DNA from: Candidatus Thiodiazotropha sp. (ex Myrtea sp. 'scaly one' KF741663)
Lineage (GTDB): Bacteria; Pseudomonadota; Gammaproteobacteria; Chromatiales; Chromatiaceae
Direction of reading: 5' to 3'
Assembly (NCBI GenBank): GCA_025655555.1
Contig: JAHXIQ010000004.1
Coordinates: 124,001-188,000 of the forward strand
DNA length: 64,000 nucleotides
Below are positions 35,634 to 44,501 of the stretch, piece after piece. The notes under the pieces are model-generated. The model saw nothing but the letters and a program-made list of their open reading frames with translations. It made no database searches and had not been told where the DNA came from. Each line of letters begins with the position of its first letter. Position 1 is the stretch's first letter. The position numbers were made by a program, and so were the translations under genes.

Positions 35634-35875
35634 CCCAGAGTCCCTGTGTCCTCAAGCGCAACCAATGCTTCTCCAGTTTTAATGGCAAATGAGATTGCAT
35701 ATTCATTGACTGACATGTTGTCAATGCATACGGTTGTGCGATAGATGTAAATATATGGCACTCGTAATCGGTTACTCTTCCATGCCTTCAGCTCTCTGTA
35801 AAGCCAGTTTTCCTTTTTGAAACATAGTGAGGTGTCTCCATGACTGTGTAGTGGATTGAGAGGGCCAGAGAGCAA
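35630..35875 (-). CDS. Hypothetical small protein
   Basis: A possible 81-residue protein with no recognised domain. Its stop overlaps the start of the next gene by the ATGA arrangement, the main reason to accept it. A shorter version from the internal ATG of MSVNEYAIS (28 residues) is possible. Confidence 0.45.
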   Translation of the reverse strand: MLSGPLNPLHSHGDTSLCFKKENWLYRELKAWKSNRLRVPYIYIYRTTVCIDNMSVNEYAISFAIKTGEALVALEDTGTLG

Positions 35876-36151
35876 CTAACTCTGACGCTGTTTAATTGGA
35901 AGCAATGCAGACAGAATCGTGAGCCTGGCTAATGAACCTTATTGAGTATCGAATCTCATTGTTGTGTCATAAGCAGCATGTAACTGAGTGATATTCCACA
36001 CTTCAATACCAACCCGACTGTTTTCCCCTCTTTAAATCAACAACCTAACAATTGGCACGTAACCTGCTCAACTGCAACGGTCACAAAATATGGTTTTTTG
36101 TGCAGTCTTTGCAAACGAGTAACGGAGGTTTGTGTGTACCCTTTGTCTTCT

Positions 36152-38026
36152 ATGCGCCAGCATGGCCTTTCCCATAAGAAGTCTGCCCTTTTCGGACTTT
36201 GCCTTGTCACTTTCACCCATCCGGTCATGAGCGCTGAGGATACACCGGTCATCAGTGTTACCGCACCAGGTATCGAGCAACATATCGACGATGTACAGGC
36301 CACTATCGAAGTCATCGATGAAGCGAAGATCAAAGCGCTCTCGGGCAGAAACCTCGCTCAGGTGCTGCAACAGGCCGCAGGCGTCTATGTGAAAAACAGC
36401 GGCAGCAGTTCCAGTGTGGTTATGCGGGGTTTTTCCGACGATCACGTGCTGTTACTGGTGGACGGCATGCGTCGAACCGGCAAGTACGGTTCCAGCGAAC
36501 TCAACGGTATTCAGTTGGAGGACATCGAGCGCATCGAAATCGTCCGGGGACCCATGTCAGCCCTCTACGGCTCGGAGTCGATGGCGGGTGTGATCAATAT
36601 CGTTACCAAAAAGCCCACTCAAGGCAGATCGGTGAACGCCACCTTCATCGGCGGTGCGGTGGACGGGGGAGGCAGGGAGACTGCCATCCTCAAGGGCAGT
36701 GCCAATTTCGCCGCTCAGGGCAAGCTGAGCAACCGTATCTCCTATGAGATCAGGGACAGAAATGAATACGAAAAGGAAGCGGATGCCATCACCGATAATC
36801 TGCGCGATGAGAATCGGGTGTTTCTCGCCTACAAGGGCAGCTATGCATTCTCAGATACAGCCAGTCTCAACTTCGGTGCTGAATACGCCAGTCAGGACGA
36901 TGCGGGGGTCGACGATACCAACCGGGAGATTTTCGAGGAGGAGAAACGTCAAAACTACTTCGCCGAATACCGTCAGGAGATGGAACGTTCCTCTCTCAGC
37001 GTCAACCTCTCCTACGGCCACAGTGACGCCGACGTGGATCGTGGCACAGGCGAAACCGAGACCACCGACTATTCGCAGACTGAACTCAATAGCTATCTGA
37101 CCCTGTTTCCGGGAGACAGCCACATCACTACCATCGGTCTCGGCGGTAACCACCAGTCCATCGACCTGACCGCATTGACCGCCAAGCCCGATCGGGACGT
37201 CTACTATCTGTTGTTGCAGGATCAATGGGAGTTGACGCCGCAGTTCTCCCTGATCCTGGGCGTGCGCCATGACGACTACAGCGATTTCGGTGATACCACC
37301 AACCCGCGGGCGACCCTCTCCTGGAAAGACGGCAGCTGGCATACCCGGCTTGGCTACGGCTCCGCCTTCAAGGCACCCAACTTTACCCACCTCTACGGCC
37401 ACTTCTTCAGGGGGCCCTACGAGATTTCCGGCAACCCGGACCTGCAGCCCGAAACCTCCAAGACTCTGGAATTCGCTGTAGGCTATCGCATGCAGGCGGT
37501 TGACATGGAGCTTGTGCTGCACAAGTCGAGGCTCGAGGACATGATCACAAGCGTGACGGTTGGCAGCTTCCCGCCGCCGGTCGAGATTGAGTATGACAAC
37601 GTTAACAAGGCCACGATCGAAGGTGCGGAGTTCACCCTGACGGCAGAGATCACAGAGCGGGTCTCTCTCAACGGATCGCTGGAGTATCTGGACAAGACCG
37701 ATACCGAAACTGACGAGCGGTTGACCGACTATGCCAGACTCTCCGCCAAAATCGGCCTCAGCGCCGACTTCGGCGACAATACCCTCTATTTCAACTACCG
37801 AGCATTCGACGACTACTTCGCCAATGACGAGAACCGCGTGCCGGTCAATTCAAACTACTCGGTGCTCGACTTCAAGTTCTCCCACCGTCTGAGCCGTGAG
37901 CACGAACTCTTTTTCGGCGTCGACAACCTGAGTGACAAGGAGATCCCTTTTAACATGTCGACCTTCGGCTATCCGGACGACCCCGGCGGGCGCTATCTCT
38001 ATGCCGGGTACTCCGGCAGGTTTTAA
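36152..38026 (+). CDS. TonB-dependent outer-membrane receptor
   Basis: An energy-coupled outer-membrane transporter of 624 residues from ATG 36152 (the open frame starts at 36098). A signal peptide is followed by a TonB box-like TPVISVTAP, then the plug domain (LAQVLQQAAGVYVKN, VVMRGFSDDHVLLLVDG, ALYGSESMAGVINIVTK). A 22-strand type barrel ends in the expected aromatic residue (YAGYSGRF). It resembles the siderophore/CirA-FepA side of the family; the substrate is not evident. A secreted alpha/beta hydrolase gene follows 262 bases later on the same strand. Confidence 0.93.
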   Translation: MRQHGLSHKKSALFGLCLVTFTHPVMSAEDTPVISVTAPGIEQHIDDVQATIEVIDEAKIKALSGRNLAQVLQQAAGVYVKNSGSSSSVVMRGFSDDHVLLLVDGMRRTGKYGSSELNGIQLEDIERIEIVRGPMSALYGSESMAGVINIVTKKPTQGRSVNATFIGGAVDGGGRETAILKGSANFAAQGKLSNRISYEIRDRNEYEKEADAITDNLRDENRVFLAYKGSYAFSDTASLNFGAEYASQDDAGVDDTNREIFEEEKRQNYFAEYRQEMERSSLSVNLSYGHSDADVDRGTGETETTDYSQTELNSYLTLFPGDSHITTIGLGGNHQSIDLTALTAKPDRDVYYLLLQDQWELTPQFSLILGVRHDDYSDFGDTTNPRATLSWKDGSWHTRLGYGSAFKAPNFTHLYGHFFRGPYEISGNPDLQPETSKTLEFAVGYRMQAVDMELVLHKSRLEDMITSVTVGSFPPPVEIEYDNVNKATIEGAEFTLTAEITERVSLNGSLEYLDKTDTETDERLTDYARLSAKIGLSADFGDNTLYFNYRAFDDYFANDENRVPVNSNYSVLDFKFSHRLSREHELFFGVDNLSDKEIPFNMSTFGYPDDPGGRYLYAGYSGRF

Positions 38027-38288
38027 GCGGCCAGGCAAGGCAGCGACACTTTCCCCTTGGTCTTTCGCATCATCTGTGGTTTAGCGTGTCGGGTGGGGCA
38101 ATGCCCCGCCATTAATTTGCTATTACTCTCAGATCTGTTTTTTCATAAGATCGGAGTGAAAGAAGGTTGAATAGAGCAACAGTTCAGAAGTAATCTTAAT
38201 CGCGTGCCTTTCAAGTACTTCTCCCTTGGTCAACAACAGACTGAGATTTGTCATGCATCCCTTCTACACGGATAAAGGAATACAGGTA

Positions 38289-39266
38289 ATGAAAGAAATA
38301 AAAATCAGCACGGATAGTGTGAAAGGACAATACGGTGCAGCGGTTTTGAAAAAGCTGTCGGGATTAGCCGTCTCTATCTTGCTTTTAATGTGGTTCAGTG
38401 GCGCAGTGCAGGCAGACGCAGCATGGCCTGGATCAGCCCTTTCCAAAGATGGCACGCCGATTTCGTACGAGATTCAAGGCAGTGGCCAGACAACGCTCGT
38501 GTTCATCCACGGTTGGAGTTGCGACGCCAGATATTGGCGCATGCAACGGCCTGTGTTCTCCAATAAATATCGGGTTGTCACCCTGGATCTTGCTGGCCAT
38601 GGCCATTCGGGTTTGAACCGATCGCGTTATACGATGCGGGCGTTTGGAGAAGATGTACAGGTGGTGGTAGAGGCGACAGAGAGTGAACAGGTCATTCTCA
38701 TCGGGCACTCCATGGGTGGGGCGGTCATCGCTGAGGCAGCGCGTCTTATGCCGAAGCGCGTCAAAGGGCTGATTGGCGTCGATACGCTGGGAAATATCGA
38801 ATACCCACTGACCGCCGAGGAGTACGAGCAAATGGCGGCACCCTTGAAAGCGGACTTCAAAAATGGCAGTCGTCAGTTCGTAAAGCCAATGATTTTACCG
38901 GGTACCGATCCAGCACTCGAAGAGTGGATTCTCTCAGACATGGCTTCTGCGCCAAGTTCTGTCGCCCTGAGCGCCATGGAAGAGATGATGTCCCAGTACA
39001 TCAGCGGAGAGGCAGCCAAGATATTTGAGGAGATCCCTGTTCCCGTTATCTCCGTGAATGCGGATTTGTGGCCCATCGACTATGAGGCCAACCGGCGTCA
39101 TATGACCTCTTACGATGCCATTATTCTGAAAGGTGCGGACCATTTTCTGATGATGAATCGTCCGCTCGAGTTCAACTGGGCCTTGGAGCAGGCAATTCAG
39201 ACGATTCTCGCGACGGTAGAAACTAACCCGGAGCAAGCCACGTCCAGTGAGTTGTCGAGTGATTAA
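38289..39266 (+). CDS. Secreted alpha/beta hydrolase
   Basis: With the start at ATG 38289 the protein has 325 residues and an N-terminal hydrophobic segment (VSILLLMWFSGAVQA) that is a probable signal peptide. The fold motifs are FIHGWSCDARYW (oxyanion region), the nucleophile elbow GHSMGGAV, and the catalytic histidine in GADHFLMM. The downstream position relative to the TonB receptor raises the possibility that it opens an imported ester ligand, but this is only inference. Confidence 0.88.
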   Translation: MKEIKISTDSVKGQYGAAVLKKLSGLAVSILLLMWFSGAVQADAAWPGSALSKDGTPISYEIQGSGQTTLVFIHGWSCDARYWRMQRPVFSNKYRVVTLDLAGHGHSGLNRSRYTMRAFGEDVQVVVEATESEQVILIGHSMGGAVIAEAARLMPKRVKGLIGVDTLGNIEYPLTAEEYEQMAAPLKADFKNGSRQFVKPMILPGTDPALEEWILSDMASAPSSVALSAMEEMMSQYISGEAAKIFEEIPVPVISVNADLWPIDYEANRRHMTSYDAIILKGADHFLMMNRPLEFNWALEQAIQTILATVETNPEQATSSELSSD

Positions 39267-39286
39267 GTGAGCCACGGAGGCGCACT

Positions 39287-39344
39287 AAAGGGGGCGGCTA
39301 TAATTAAAGATTAAAAGGATTATCACTTGTCACTGACTCCTTAA
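39287..39344. repeat. GTCGGTGACAAATG palindrome, copy 6
   Basis: AAAGGGGGCGGCTATAATTA ... TTATCACTTGTCACTGACTCCTTAA. The right arm is better preserved than the left. Confidence 0.65.
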
Positions 39345-39578
39345 GACTTCTGGAAAGTGAATAAATTGAGTGCTATTGGATGTAGCAGGTGTCACTTTTG
39401 ATACCACCCAGGTTCATCTTGATCTGAACGGGTGTCTTATTGACCCCGTCCAGTTATCTTTACCTAAATCGCACAAAGGTAAGACCGCCTGCCACGTTGA
39501 TTTAACGTGACAATATGCACGTGTCATGTGATAATGCGTGGTTGTATCCCGTTTAGTGCCTATATCCCAGGAGAACAT

Positions 39579-40181
39579 GTGACTGAAACCGAAGCAGAGC
39601 TACAACTCAGAGTCTGGAAAGAACTCGCGATAAGCAAGCAGATGTTAATGATGGCGGCGACTGATGCCCTGAAGCTCGACAAAGATTGCACCACGGAAGA
39701 GCTCAAACTTGCACTCGAAGCAACTATCAAGCACTCCGCCAAAGCCGAACTCGAGCTGAGTCATGCCCAGGAGCAGGCCAAGCTTGCTGTCTCTGAGGTG
39801 GAACAGCATTTGGCAGATAGCCAAAAATCCCTGAAGGCCGTTGAAGCCGCACTCGCTGAGGCGCAAGCGAATGTGCAGCAACTTCAGCAGCAGCTCATCA
39901 CCGACCGCACCAACCATGGACAGCAGCTGAAAAAGCTCAAGGAGCAACTGGCTGAGAAGGAGCGCGCAATCAAGGCTATCAGCACAACCCTGTCTGACAC
40001 GCCAGAAAACGTTCTGAAGAAGCTAAAGGGGCTGAAAAAACAGAAGATGGACGAGTCTGTGGCCCGCAAAAAGGCAGAACAAACCCTCACCACCTTACGC
40101 AAGGAAAAGCAGAAACTTGAGCAGAGCCTGAAGGAGCTACAGGCAGCACAGGAAGAGCCTGAGGAAGAGATTGCCGCCTAG
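39579..40181 (+). CDS. Coiled-coil protein
   Basis: Starts at GTG 39579 with CAGGAG 7 bases upstream; the longer frame to 39507 has no ribosome site. The 200-residue product is almost entirely helical coiled coil (heptads of leucine, alanine and glutamine from about residue 45 to the end), without signal or membrane helix. It may be a structural or scaffolding protein. A strong terminator follows. Confidence 0.75.
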   Translation: MTETEAELQLRVWKELAISKQMLMMAATDALKLDKDCTTEELKLALEATIKHSAKAELELSHAQEQAKLAVSEVEQHLADSQKSLKAVEAALAEAQANVQQLQQQLITDRTNHGQQLKKLKEQLAEKERAIKAISTTLSDTPENVLKKLKGLKKQKMDESVARKKAEQTLTTLRKEKQKLEQSLKELQAAQEEPEEEIAA

Positions 40182-40234
40182 AGAGTAGCAATCCAGGGTG
40201 TAACACACGCTCTGTGCATAAAGCGGTATGTTGG

Positions 40235-40275
40235 AAAAGGGGGATGGAGTGATCCATCCCCCTTTTCTTTTTTTA
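40235..40275 (+). terminator. Terminator after the coiled-coil gene
   Basis: GAAAAGGGGGATGGAGTGATCCATCCCCCTTTTC: a long perfect stem followed by a run of T. Confidence 0.88.
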
Positions 40276-40451
40276 GAACCGTAAATCGGTTAAAGGGTAC
40301 TGACCACTTTTCCCGTGGCGTCTCTGTCTGGTGATCCATATCAGGAAGGGTGTCCTGCACGCAAACCGATTCAGACCAAGACAGGGATGTCACCTATGCC
40401 GTATCGTAAGTCTGTCTGGTCAGAGACAGTAACCCGACTGGGGTCGACACC

Positions 40452-40943
40452 ATGCAAATGATCACTGTTGAAGAGCTGTTCGAACAGTACTCGCTGGATT
40501 ACTTCAAGCAGGCTTCCACGTTTGGCGCCCTGTCGGAAACTACGCTGAGATGGTTGTTGAAGGAGGGCCGGATTGTCAGGTTGGAAACCGGGGAGCCACT
40601 GTTCGAGCCGAACCAACAGGGCAATAGCTTTTTCGTGATTCTCGAAGGTACGGTTGCTTACTACAAGCACCATGATGGGCAGTACGCATTCATACGAGAC
40701 TACAGTCAGGGAGAGCAGATCGGATTTGTCAGTGTCGTCGCCCTGCACGATCGAGTGGGACGAGCGGTAGCGAAACAAGATGTTCTGGTATTGGAGATCG
40801 ATTCAGAACTGTTCTATCGTTTACACAAAGAGATGCCGCGTGACTTCGGTCTCATGATGCTGAACCTCGCCAGAGAGATGGCGCGAACTATCCGCACAGT
40901 CGATAACGTCATCGTAGAGCTCAGCTCCCGCAATTTAGACTGA
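40452..40943 (+). CDS. Cyclic-nucleotide-binding domain protein without HTH
   Basis: The 163-residue protein is a single cNMP-binding beta-barrel domain of the Crp/Fnr type (GEPLFEPNQQGNSFFVILEGTVAYY, later GEQIGFVSVVALHDR at the phosphate-binding cassette), ending in one long helix. The DNA-binding helix-turn-helix of CRP is absent, so it is likely a regulatory subunit or sensor acting by protein contact. Confidence 0.85.
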   Translation: MQMITVEELFEQYSLDYFKQASTFGALSETTLRWLLKEGRIVRLETGEPLFEPNQQGNSFFVILEGTVAYYKHHDGQYAFIRDYSQGEQIGFVSVVALHDRVGRAVAKQDVLVLEIDSELFYRLHKEMPRDFGLMMLNLAREMARTIRTVDNVIVELSSRNLD

Positions 40944-40956
40944 ATGATAGAAGTGC

Positions 40957-41014
40957 TAAAAAGGCTGCTGTAGGGTAAAAAACAAGAGCTTATTATTTCT
41001 CACCGTCCCCTTTT
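40957..41014. repeat. GTCGGTGACAAATG palindrome, copy 7 (degenerate)
   Basis: AAAAAGGCTGCTGTAGGGTAAA ... TTATTTCTCACCGTCCCCTTTTTA. The right arm is clear, the left weak. Confidence 0.6.
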
Positions 41015-41038
41015 TACTTTCGATAATTGGTATTCATT

Positions 41039-41401
41039 ATGAATGACAATGGCCTTTACGATGATTTTCGAAATTCTCTTCTTCTGTTATTACAGGTGAT
41101 AGATCAAATTAACGGCATGGATTTCGACGTGTATAACAACAGACGAACACGACTGTTGGTTCGTAGTTTAAAAACCCTCGAAAACAACAATCCGGATGAT
41201 ATCGTTCCTGTTTCTGATGAGATAATGAAAACAATTTATCGCTGGTACGATGGTGGGTTTAAGAATCATTCTAAAGACGAGGTAGAGAAGCAAGATGTTG
41301 CGATAGCTAATGTCTATAAAGCTGCTACACAATATCTAGCGAAATACGGTGATGAACATCAAAGACAAAAGGCTATTGATTATTTGAAGCAGCTATTATG
41401 A
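41039..41401 (+). CDS. Hypothetical protein
   Basis: This 120-residue soluble protein starts from ATG 41039 (MNDNGLYDD). It is helical and charged, with no recognised domain. It lies between two copies of the dispersed palindrome (copies 7 and 8), the same arrangement as the genes of the 17-19 kb island, which suggests it is an accessory gene. Confidence 0.65.
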   Translation: MNDNGLYDDFRNSLLLLLQVIDQINGMDFDVYNNRRTRLLVRSLKTLENNNPDDIVPVSDEIMKTIYRWYDGGFKNHSKDEVEKQDVAIANVYKAATQYLAKYGDEHQRQKAIDYLKQLL

Positions 41402-41434
41402 GCTGTCTCTATCTAACTTGGTAGATGATCTCTA

Positions 41435-41491
41435 TGGGGGCGGTGACAATAGACGGTACATAAAGATTATCCTTTATCACCGACATCTTTG
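41435..41491. repeat. GTCGGTGACAAATG palindrome, copy 8
   Basis: ATGGGGGCGGTGACAATAGA ... ATTATCCTTTATCACCGACATCTTT. Confidence 0.65.
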
Positions 41492-41528
41492 TGCTAGAGC
41501 ATGAATTGAACAATTCAATTCGATTATT

Positions 41529-41711
41529 TCAGAATGGTTTCTTACCTGGCCCTGCGAAGTACCAGATGACCAGGCCGATCAGTGGCAGGAAAAAAACCAC
41601 CAAAGACCAGATCAGTTTTTCAATACCCTTTGCCGAGCTCTGCACTATCATCACGATCGCATAGATAACCGCAATTAGAACAATGAGGCCAATGATGCCA
41701 GTGAATTCCAT
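41529..41711 (-). CDS. PLDc_N domain membrane protein
   Basis: This 60-residue protein from ATG 41711 is two membrane helices joined by a short loop, with the PLDc_N pattern (KLIWSLVVFFLPLIGLVIWYFAG). These small proteins correspond to the membrane anchor of cardiolipin synthases but occur alone in many bacteria; function unknown. Confidence 0.85.
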   Translation of the reverse strand: MEFTGIIGLIVLIAVIYAIVMIVQSSAKGIEKLIWSLVVFFLPLIGLVIWYFAGPGKKPF

Positions 41712-41869
41712 AGTAATCACCGATGATTGAGTTTAGGTACGCTATTCTAACTTAGGGATTAAACCTGAATCGTTAACAAATGTATCTTCGGTTCAGTTCT
41801 GGCGTTGTTGGTTAAGTAAGCGCCATTCAATTCTGGCCCCGTATCACTCAAACCTTCAAGCGCTAGAGG

Positions 41870-42210
41870 TAGATGCCAACCGGTAAAGCCCCAAGCCCGA
41901 TTCATGTGGCAAAAATCCCGACTCCCGGAGCCCAACGGCCTCGAACACAAAGCAAAAGGCTCCAAAGTCGAAGCAAAAAGCTTCAGCCCTGGATGAAATT
42001 TGGACAATAACGCACCGAAAGACCTCCGGCGCCGGAGCCAATTGCCTCGTCGTTGAAGCAAAAGGCTTCAACATGGGATAAAAAAACGCCAATGATGGAG
42101 GCATAGAGCCTAAAGCGTCGGGAAATAAGCCACACGCATCGACCAAAAAACCGGGCGAGCGGCGCAAAAAGCAGCGCAGGTGTGTGAAAAAGGGTGGGGG
42201 GATCGGACAT
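41870..42210. repeat. Low-order repetitive region with small hairpins
   Basis: A gene-poor stretch (41712-42385 has no convincing gene) with many short inverted repeats around A-runs: GAAGC-AAAAA-GCTTC, GAAGC-AAAAG-GCTTC (both within 41966-42073), GGCTCC-type pairs, and GCGCAAAAAGCAGCGC. A minus-strand open frame crosses it, but its composition is driven by these repeats and I do not call it a gene. Confidence 0.5.
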
Positions 42211-42310
42211 CTAGGCATGGGCCCGGCCGGCGGAAAGCGTCAGGCCTCGGTCGTGACCTCATCACGAGGATCGCAACGGAACTGATTGCTCATCAGCGTA
42301 CGCAGCTCTC

Positions 42311-42335
42311 TGGGGTAATTTTACTCTGACCCCGT
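42311..42335. repeat. TCAGAGTAAATTTACTCTGA palindrome, copy 2 (partial)
   Basis: TGGGGTAATTTTACTCTGACCCC: right arm complete, left arm shortened. Just after it AGATGTCCCGGTTTCTCAGACCCC looks like further repeat debris. Confidence 0.6.
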
Positions 42336-42385
42336 TTCAGATGTCCCGGTTTCTCAGACCCCTTTTTTGCTCTATTGAACTGCTA

Positions 42386-43363
42386 TTATTGTTTCTGTTC
42401 GGATGTTTTCTTGGCTGTTCTGGCTAAAGTATCTGGGATCTCTATTCCGCTTGATTTCACTATGACGTCATTGATCAAAAGATCCCACTTTCTGTTGAAA
42501 GCAATCGGTATATCATTGGGTCTTGCGCCATTCAAGATGGCAATTGCCGCTTTACCCGCCCATACTCCATGTTCTTCAGGAACTTTTGTGAATCCCAGTA
42601 TCGTATAGGGCAACATCCACCCATGATTAGTGGCGCTCAGCCTGCGAGTATGAGTGTGTACAAACTCTTTAATATCGGTATTGTCCCAGTCATTTATTCC
42701 AGAATTGCTTCCAATAATCAGAAAATCATGGTTTTGTGCGGCCTTGTATGCCTTCATCCAGTCTGAGGATGTGTTAACGAGGTGGCTTTTTAATATGATT
42801 TCAAAATCGTGTGCAGCAGTAGCAAAACGCTGTAAATTTTTTCTCTCTGTTAACGTATCTGCGCCTATATAAACTGCAGAATCAGCCCCGCCAAGAGTAT
42901 TCACCACCTTGACTAAGAGTAGCCCTATGGGTGCGACTTCGACTATGCCGGTAGTGTTGGTGTATGGAAATTCATACTCTTCGATACTCCAGTTTATTCC
43001 GCAAAAAACAAAAGGTAAGGAAGCGTCTCTATAATGCGTGGCGATAACATACTTTGCTGCGTTGTCATCGGCGGTTATCACCACATCAGGTTGCCACTCA
43101 TCAATTATGGCTTTTGCGCTCAGTGCTGCTTGCTTTATCGATGCCTCATCTTTGTGTCGTTTGGTGTCCATGTCAAACTGCTTGATTTCGCATTGACCTT
43201 GCAAAGTATTGCGAAGCCCAAGCTCTACACGATCGGACCATTCATAACCGGAATGGTAGGAAGAAATGAATAGACATTTGTTTGCAAGAGCAGAGTGGGA
43301 AAGACATAAAAACAAAGTAAATGATAGATAAGAGATAGTAGGTATAAGATTACGAGGTACCAT
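42386..43363 (-). CDS. ABC-type periplasmic substrate-binding protein
   Basis: This 325-residue exported protein has a signal peptide (residues 1-27, ending ALA). It has two alpha/beta lobes typical of the ABC substrate-binding family also used as sensor domains (CLFISSYHSGYEWSDRV, VVITADDNAAKYV, PFVFCGIN, then KVVNTLG). No permease or ATPase gene is adjacent, so it may feed a distant transporter or a sensor kinase. Ligand unknown. Confidence 0.8.
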   Translation of the reverse strand: MVPRNLIPTISYLSFTLFLCLSHSALANKCLFISSYHSGYEWSDRVELGLRNTLQGQCEIKQFDMDTKRHKDEASIKQAALSAKAIIDEWQPDVVITADDNAAKYVIATHYRDASLPFVFCGINWSIEEYEFPYTNTTGIVEVAPIGLLLVKVVNTLGGADSAVYIGADTLTERKNLQRFATAAHDFEIILKSHLVNTSSDWMKAYKAAQNHDFLIIGSNSGINDWDNTDIKEFVHTHTRRLSATNHGWMLPYTILGFTKVPEEHGVWAGKAAIAILNGARPNDIPIAFNRKWDLLINDVIVKSSGIEIPDTLARTAKKTSEQKQ

Positions 43364-43793
43364 TTAGAGAATATCCCCTTTTATGTTTATACCCATATGA
43401 TAACTCATGTTCTGAAACCGGCTTAATACTCAAGCATGGCTTAGAATCTGAATTCTGAATGATGTCCCAGGAATAGCAGTACTCCGAGTAATCTGTGCGG
43501 CACCGGATTTGGCTTGTTATTTCCCATCGGGTTTCACCGCTGACTGCTGCTGAGCCTCCAGGCAACTATGCGATATACATCGGATCGGGCTGACATGAAC
43601 CAGGTAGGCTTATACCGCCCAGGAGTGGTCAGCCTCTCAAGCTAATGCCTATCTTGACAGTCTAGAATCTCCCGTACAACTCCTTGCTGAAAATCCAGGC
43701 CTTGGGACGGCGCGAAAGCTTTCTGGGGTCAGAGTAAATTTACTCTGACCCGAATGGCATACTGTGTGTACTGTCTCGGCCCGATTCGGCGCG
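43364..43793. other. Intergenic stretch with one perfect palindrome
   Basis: 430 bases. The only structure I see is the palindrome at 43725-43751. Short open frames here have no ribosome site. Confidence 0.5.
43725..43751. repeat. GGGTCAGAGTAAATTTACTCTGACCC perfect palindrome
   Basis: A 26-base perfect palindrome; related imperfect copies are at 33832 and 42311. This sequence type is dispersed in many proteobacterial genomes. Confidence 0.85.
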
Positions 43794-44288
43794 TCAGCAC
43801 ATAACGACCTTGGTGCCGGCGATCAGGTCGTGTACGCAGCGTCTGTCCTTGCGAAAAATGAACAACAGATTGATCAGCATCAGCAGTGAGCCAAGCAAAG
43901 GAATCATGGATACGATGGTGATCGGCAGGTAGCGCTTGCCCAGGAGTTGTGGGGCCCCTTTCAACTGATCATCCGTACCTGTGATTCTGATCTTAAGCAG
44001 CTTCTTGCCGACGGTCTGTCCATTCTTGTTCAGCAAGTAGTAGTGAATCAGGACAAAGCCTATGAAGCCGTAGACGCCGCCAGCAAGCATGTAGATCAGC
44101 GGAGCCTGCGCGCCGGCAGCAATGAAATCCCACATCCCGCTCAGTAACCAGAAAGGAACAGCGATGGCGATACCGATCAAGCCGTCGATCAAAGCGGCCA
44201 AAAACCGGGAACCGCGGGTGGCGAGCGTGACGGAGTCTTGCTCGTCGTTCTCCAGATTGGACAGGGGGGTTTCGTAGGGATTGCTCAT
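43794..44288 (-). CDS. RDD family membrane protein
   Basis: The 164-residue protein has the RDD signature (RGSRFLAALIDGLIG, residues 25-39) and four membrane helices, with NGQTVGKKLLKIRI in the third loop. RDD proteins have been linked to ion exchange or transport in a few cases; the role here is unknown. Confidence 0.88.
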   Translation of the reverse strand: MSNPYETPLSNLENDEQDSVTLATRGSRFLAALIDGLIGIAIAVPFWLLSGMWDFIAAGAQAPLIYMLAGGVYGFIGFVLIHYYLLNKNGQTVGKKLLKIRITGTDDQLKGAPQLLGKRYLPITIVSMIPLLGSLLMLINLLFIFRKDRRCVHDLIAGTKVVMC

Positions 44289-44380
44289 GTTACACTCCTG
44301 TATCGTGTGTGGATGAGTCCGTATCAGTTGTCGAATTCACTATACCGTAGAAATGGTGGGTCGGGAAACGGAGAGCCTTC

Positions 44381-44495
44381 GTCACGATCTGACGCTCTGT
44401 GTAAAAATAAATCTGTCCCGGTTTACCGGTCACGATCTGACGCTCTGTGTAAAAATAAATCTGTCCCGGTTTACCGGTCCCGGTTTACCGTCACC
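44381..44495. repeat. 48-bp tandem duplication
   Basis: Two exact 48-base units (44381-44428 and 44429-44476, GTCACGATCTGACGCTCTGT...) are followed by a partial third (GTCCCGGTTTACCGTCACC). It lies in the gap between the divergent ends of the RDD gene and the gene at 44502-46088. Confidence 0.9.
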
Positions 44496-44501
44496 CTTTT
44501 T

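Noticed and set aside
35876-36151. Cobalamin riboswitch before the TonB receptor
   Set aside because: No recognisable B12-box; the stretch shows nothing beyond an ordinary intergenic region.
41856-42218. Minus-strand frame of 120 codons
   Set aside because: Composition is produced by the short repeats in this stretch; no ribosome site.
43350-43565. Minus-strand frame of 71 codons upstream of the ABC binding protein
   Set aside because: Overlaps its start region, no ribosome site, no protein-like pattern.
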